NCBI GenBank assembly: GCA_004357365.1
Contig: SMVT01000113.1
Coordinates: 1 to 16,131 of the forward strand
Length of the DNA: 16,131 bases
Direction of reading: 5' to 3'
DNA from: Nitrospina sp.
GTDB lineage: Bacteria > Nitrospinota > Nitrospinia > Nitrospinales > Nitrospinaceae
Made by a program: the position numbers and the translations under genes. This document shows, one piece after another, positions 13,159-16,131 of the stretch. The notes beneath the pieces were generated by a model. It did no database searches. It had not been told where the DNA came from and saw only the letters and a program-made list of their open reading frames with translations. Every line of letters starts with the position of its first letter. Position 1 is the first letter of the stretch.

Positions 13159-14391
13159 ATGAATATTACGGAACGAAAAATTAAATATCTGGAGGCGGGG
13201 AAGAGCCGCCAGATTGTCTGGGATAACGGAGGCTTCGGCATTCAGGTGGCCCCCGACGGTGAAAAGAGCTTTGTCCTGGAATACCGCTTCAACGAGATGA
13301 CCAAGATGATCACCCTGGGCATCTATCCGGAAATGAGCCTGGAAACCGCAAAACAGCAGGCGGTCAAAGCTTTCGAAATGATCATCCAGGGGGTCGACCC
13401 CGAAGAAAAGGGGCTTCCCGCACCCGGCGAAAGCCAAGCCAAGCCTTCTACCAGTCAAAAGCAGACGCTGGACCAGATCAGGGAAAAGGCGACCCAACAA
13501 CTGGGTAAACTCAAGGAGAAGGCTTCGGAGACTCTGGCGGAGCTCAAGACGTCAGAGACCTTTGGTAAGATTAAGGAGAAGGCTTCGGAGACTCTGGCGG
13601 AGCTCAAGACGTCAGAGACCTTGGGTAAGATTAGGGGAAAGGCCGCCGCCAAACTGGGTGAGATCAGAGAACGGATCGAGAAAAAGGTCAAACAGGCCGG
13701 GAGGAAACCTTCGCCTGAGGAGGTAGTCAAGCAGGCCGAGAAGAAAGTCATCCCGATCAAACGCGAGGCCGAGCCGTCGGCCCCCGAAAAAGATGACAAA
13801 CCGCTGGCCCTCAAGGCTCAGTTCGGGCGGATCCTCGATAGGAGCGAGCTCAAAACACTCTGGTCGGGACTGGCCAACTCCGACATGCCTCCCGCCCATC
13901 AATTGTCCGTCAAACTGTTGATGGTCACCGCACAACGCTACGAAGAGGTGGAGCCTTCCCGGTGGGTGGATTTCGACATGGTATCCAAATGGTGGACCCT
14001 TCCGGGAAATATCACCAGGAATGGCAAGAAGCACCGGGTCCCTCTAACCAATATGGCGTTGGACCTTTTGAGAAAGATCAAGGAATTATCCGGCATGTCC
14101 GGGGTGTTGTTCCCCGTTCCGGACAGCGTGACGCCGACGGATCCCAAAACCCTGGCCAGCGATCTTCAAAAGGCGCAACTCCGGTTTGGGCTGAACCCGT
14201 TTACCATTGAAGATTTGCAGAACAGCCTGGTGTGCCAGATGATCGACAACGGTATCGAAGAGCGCATCCTGTACCCATTGCTGAACCAGGATCCGCCCGA
14301 GGGTTTGCCCGACAGCGATAAAAAAATCACCGACCGTGATTTAAGAAGCGCCCTGGAAAAACTGGAAAAACAACTGCCAAAATCTTATTGA
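13159..14391 (+). CDS. Integrase-derived protein, catalytically degenerate, with coiled-coil insert
   Basis: A 410-residue protein. Residues 5-84 match the N-terminal DUF4102 domain of P4-type phage/island integrases (GFGIQVAPDGEKSFVLEYRF, then TLGIYPEMSLETAK). Residues 85-220 are a charged helical linker with a 20-residue repeat instead of the usual core-binding domain. Residues 225-385 keep the tyrosine-recombinase catalytic fold: LMVTAQRYEEV, W278-W279, NGKKHRVPL, FTIEDLQNS. Box I arginine R260 remains. The HxxR motif of HDLRR reads E351-D-L-Q354, the GH after LL reads N376-Q377, and no tyrosine stands where the nucleophile belongs (Y410 is the last residue). It should not recombine DNA; a DNA-binding or structural role is inferred. 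Start ATG 13159 follows AGGAAAGGA. No att site or tRNA is adjacent. Confidence 0.8.
   Translation: MNITERKIKYLEAGKSRQIVWDNGGFGIQVAPDGEKSFVLEYRFNEMTKMITLGIYPEMSLETAKQQAVKAFEMIIQGVDPEEKGLPAPGESQAKPSTSQKQTLDQIREKATQQLGKLKEKASETLAELKTSETFGKIKEKASETLAELKTSETLGKIRGKAAAKLGEIRERIEKKVKQAGRKPSPEEVVKQAEKKVIPIKREAEPSAPEKDDKPLALKAQFGRILDRSELKTLWSGLANSDMPPAHQLSVKLLMVTAQRYEEVEPSRWVDFDMVSKWWTLPGNITRNGKKHRVPLTNMALDLLRKIKELSGMSGVLFPVPDSVTPTDPKTLASDLQKAQLRFGLNPFTIEDLQNSLVCQMIDNGIEERILYPLLNQDPPEGLPDSDKKITDRDLRSALEKLEKQLPKSY
13501..13632 (+). repeat. In-frame 60-bp tandem repeat in the integrase-derived gene
   Basis: 13501-13560 and 13561-13620 differ at five of 60 positions, all in the first 12; 13513-13560 and 13573-13620 are identical over 48 nt. 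A third partial copy begins at 13621 (TTGGGTAAGATTA) and then diverges. Each unit encodes 20 residues, LGKLKEKASETLAELKTSET, so copy number can change without a frameshift. The even nucleotide match, including third positions, suggests a recent duplication. Confidence 0.9.
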
Positions 14392-14400
14392 TCCAACCCT

Positions 14401-16131
14401 TCAAAGAATGGGTGTGGTCCAGCCCCCCATCGCCTTGAATAGGCGCGTCTCAATTTCCTTCAGCGAAAGGTTCATTTCCGGGTAAGGCCCCACGGCATCA
14501 TAATTATCATAAAACTCCGGATGATCAGGGGGGCAGGCGGTTCGTCCGGCCCGCAACTCAAAGCTGGTGCAACAGTAAAACGGCCAGATATCGAAGATTG
14601 GAAAGGTTCTCCACAGGGATTCAAAAAATCCCGAGAGGATCGCAAATACCGGAATTTTCCAGCGTCGGGCCACCACCCAGCTGTTTTGGGGTTCGATGTC
14701 GCGATGGATGATTTGGGTGAGAGCCCGGGCGACGCGCTCATCCCAAACCACCAGAGCCGCTTCGGTATTGAGGTTGTCCGAGCGGGGATCGAAGTTATGC
14801 GATCCAATCCAGGCAATGCGTCCATTGACCACAAAGGCTTTGGTGTGCAATCCTACCCGGGGCCCGGGATATGCGCCCTCCCAAATTTCATTAACCTTTT
14901 TGAATAAGTTTTCCTTTAGATTCTTCTTTTTCGAGGCCAATTGATCATAACCGCGAATCATCAACCGGACGTCTTTCGGAATGGGTTTGAATTCGAAGAT
15001 TTGTATTTTGAGATCAACGATCAACCGTTTTTTCTGTTTGATCGAATTGGCATAAACGGGAAAATTGTCGGTTGCCGCAAGGCTGTTGGAAGAAACCACA
15101 ATCTCCAGATCGGGATATTGCTGACGAATTTGTTTAAAGCGGTCCAGGGCAAACCGGCTGAAAAACAGATAAGGCGTTTGGATGAGTAAGGATTCGCGGG
15201 CTTGCTGGAACAGGCTCTCCCGGGCGGCTAAAGTGGATTCGGACAGTGGGTCGTCATCGTCCTTTTTCCCCGGGGAGTCTGAAAAAAAATCAACCCGACC
15301 GATGACTTTCATGGCTTTGGAAGAAAAGGTCTCCTTTATATAATCCGAATCTGAGGCCTTTTGGTCCCAATCCCTCAACCGAGGGGGACCGGGAGAGTGA
15401 AGCAGTTTTTGGACAGGGTCGGTGTGGTTCAGGCCCACAATTTTTCGGCCGACATCCGTCAGGTCCTTCACAAATACTGCGAGGTCGTGGTTCCAGTATT
15501 TTTTGAAGGAATGAGTCATGTTTTTGACTACGGTCCCGACCACCAGGATGTCCAAATCCTTAAAGTTATATGTCGGATCCATGTCGAAATACTTATCCTC
15601 GACATTGCGCCCTCCGGTGATCGCGATCTGGCCGTCAACGATCATCAGCTTGTTGTGCATTCTCTGGTTGAGCCCGCCGAAATCAAAGAGAGCGGCCTCC
15701 AGCATTTCCAGGTAGCCGGTATGAGCCTTGTTCAAAATCGGGTTATAAATTTTCAATTCAATGTTGGTGTGAGCCACCGCCCCGAATTCCAATTTCGGTC
15801 CCCTTCCCAAAAGACCTAGCTGGTCGACCAGAACTTTGATGCGCACCCCGCGGCGGGCCGCCTTCAGCAATTCCCGGTTAATGAAATATGAGGTCTCATC
15901 CTTGCCCCAGATAAAACTCTGGATATAAATAGTTTCACGGGCGGATCGAATCAGGTGGACCCGGATTATGAACGCTTCGTCTCCATGGCTCAGGAGGTTT
16001 ACGTAATGCGGGGGAGATCCGGAGGAGAAGGAAAATATTTTTTTGGCAAGTTCTTTATAGGGAGATTCCAGGGCGCAAGCGGTTGGGGAGGCAGGAGGGC
16101 AGACCACCGTAGTGCTGGCAAGCTTGTTAAC
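14401..16131 (-). CDS. Phospholipase D-family protein (cardiolipin-synthase-like), N-terminus uncertain
   Basis: At least 568 residues from an internal GTG at 16107; the frame stays open to the window edge, so the true start may lie outside. Two PLD repeats are seen. The first is MHNKLMIVDG (H151, K153, D158) followed by ITGGRN. The second is LHTKAFVVNG (H421, K423, with N428 in place of the usual Asp) followed by IGSHNFDPRS and NTE. The His-Lys pairs form the two-half active site that makes a phosphohistidine intermediate in phospholipid transfer or hydrolysis. A hydrophobic stretch (475-500) sits near the C-terminus. The open N-terminal frame (LASTTVVCPPASPTACALE) might follow a signal peptide or lipobox outside the window. 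Substrate unknown; a lipid or nuclease role is possible. It converges on the integrase-derived gene with a 9-nt gap. Confidence 0.85.
   Translation of the reverse strand, partial: VNKLASTTVVCPPASPTACALESPYKELAKKIFSFSSGSPPHYVNLLSHGDEAFIIRVHLIRSARETIYIQSFIWGKDETSYFINRELLKAARRGVRIKVLVDQLGLLGRGPKLEFGAVAHTNIELKIYNPILNKAHTGYLEMLEAALFDFGGLNQRMHNKLMIVDGQIAITGGRNVEDKYFDMDPTYNFKDLDILVVGTVVKNMTHSFKKYWNHDLAVFVKDLTDVGRKIVGLNHTDPVQKLLHSPGPPRLRDWDQKASDSDYIKETFSSKAMKVIGRVDFFSDSPGKKDDDDPLSESTLAARESLFQQARESLLIQTPYLFFSRFALDRFKQIRQQYPDLEIVVSSNSLAATDNFPVYANSIKQKKRLIVDLKIQIFEFKPIPKDVRLMIRGYDQLASKKKNLKENLFKKVNEIWEGAYPGPRVGLHTKAFVVNGRIAWIGSHNFDPRSDNLNTEAALVVWDERVARALTQIIHRDIEPQNSWVVARRWKIPVFAILSGFFESLWRTFPIFDIWPFYCCTSFELRAGRTACPPDHPEFYDNYDAVGPYPEMNLSLKEIETRLFKAMGGWTTPIL

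Noticed and set aside
13159..14391. Integrase as evidence of an active integrated element
   Set aside because: Catalytic residues are missing, and there is no tRNA, att repeat or phage gene beside it.

Overview
The window comes from a Gram-negative-type bacterium. It opens with the 5' end of a 16S rRNA gene on the minus strand, and carries an MsbA-type lipid exporter, an ArfA-like ribosome-rescue factor, an RhlE-type DEAD-box helicase and two genes of the futalosine route to menaquinone (mqnP and mqnE). The lineage cannot be fixed by eye. The 16S fragment and gene content would suit Nitrospinota or a deltaproteobacterial-grade lineage, but that is a guess; a 16S search would settle it.

Layout. 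1-530, minus: 16S 5' end, a short leader with boxA, and a strong promoter with an A/T-rich upstream tract. 710-2470, minus: MsbA-like ABC exporter. 2471-2636: divergent spacer holding a REP-like repeat. 2637-3491: mqnP. 3492-5169: an accessory-looking segment between the two menaquinone genes. It holds a HicB-HicA toxin-antitoxin pair in which both genes are broken, an A+T-rich three-helix membrane protein, a candidate structured RNA, and an arfA-like gene with a long hairpin inside its coding end. 5170-6261: mqnE. 6590-6976: a lone CheY. 6986-7585: the C-terminal half of a formate/nitrite transporter. 7668-9201: rhlE behind a roughly 300-nt leader. 9202-9658: no intact gene, but a possible decayed minus-strand frame. 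9659-10881: a zinc-ribbon membrane protein overlapping a pentapeptide-repeat protein by 4 nt. 10916-11206, minus: a GYD-domain protein. 11767-14391: a two-gene unit of a GYF-like/DUF2939 membrane protein and an integrase-derived protein. 14401 to the window end, minus: a phospholipase D-family protein whose N-terminus may lie outside the window.

How they fit. MqnE makes aminofutalosine, an early step of menaquinone synthesis. MqnP is thought to prenylate a late intermediate of the same pathway, so the two genes are functional partners now separated by about 1.7 kb of accessory DNA. MsbA, the phospholipase D-family protein and several small membrane proteins concern the envelope. The two strongest leads are (a) the arfA-like gene with a 15-bp hairpin before its stop codon, the layout known to make proteobacterial arfA depend on nonstop mRNA, and (b) the 13159-14391 protein. 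That protein keeps the P4-integrase N-terminal domain and the fold of the catalytic domain, but has lost most catalytic residues including the tyrosine, and has a duplicated helical linker in place of the core-binding domain.
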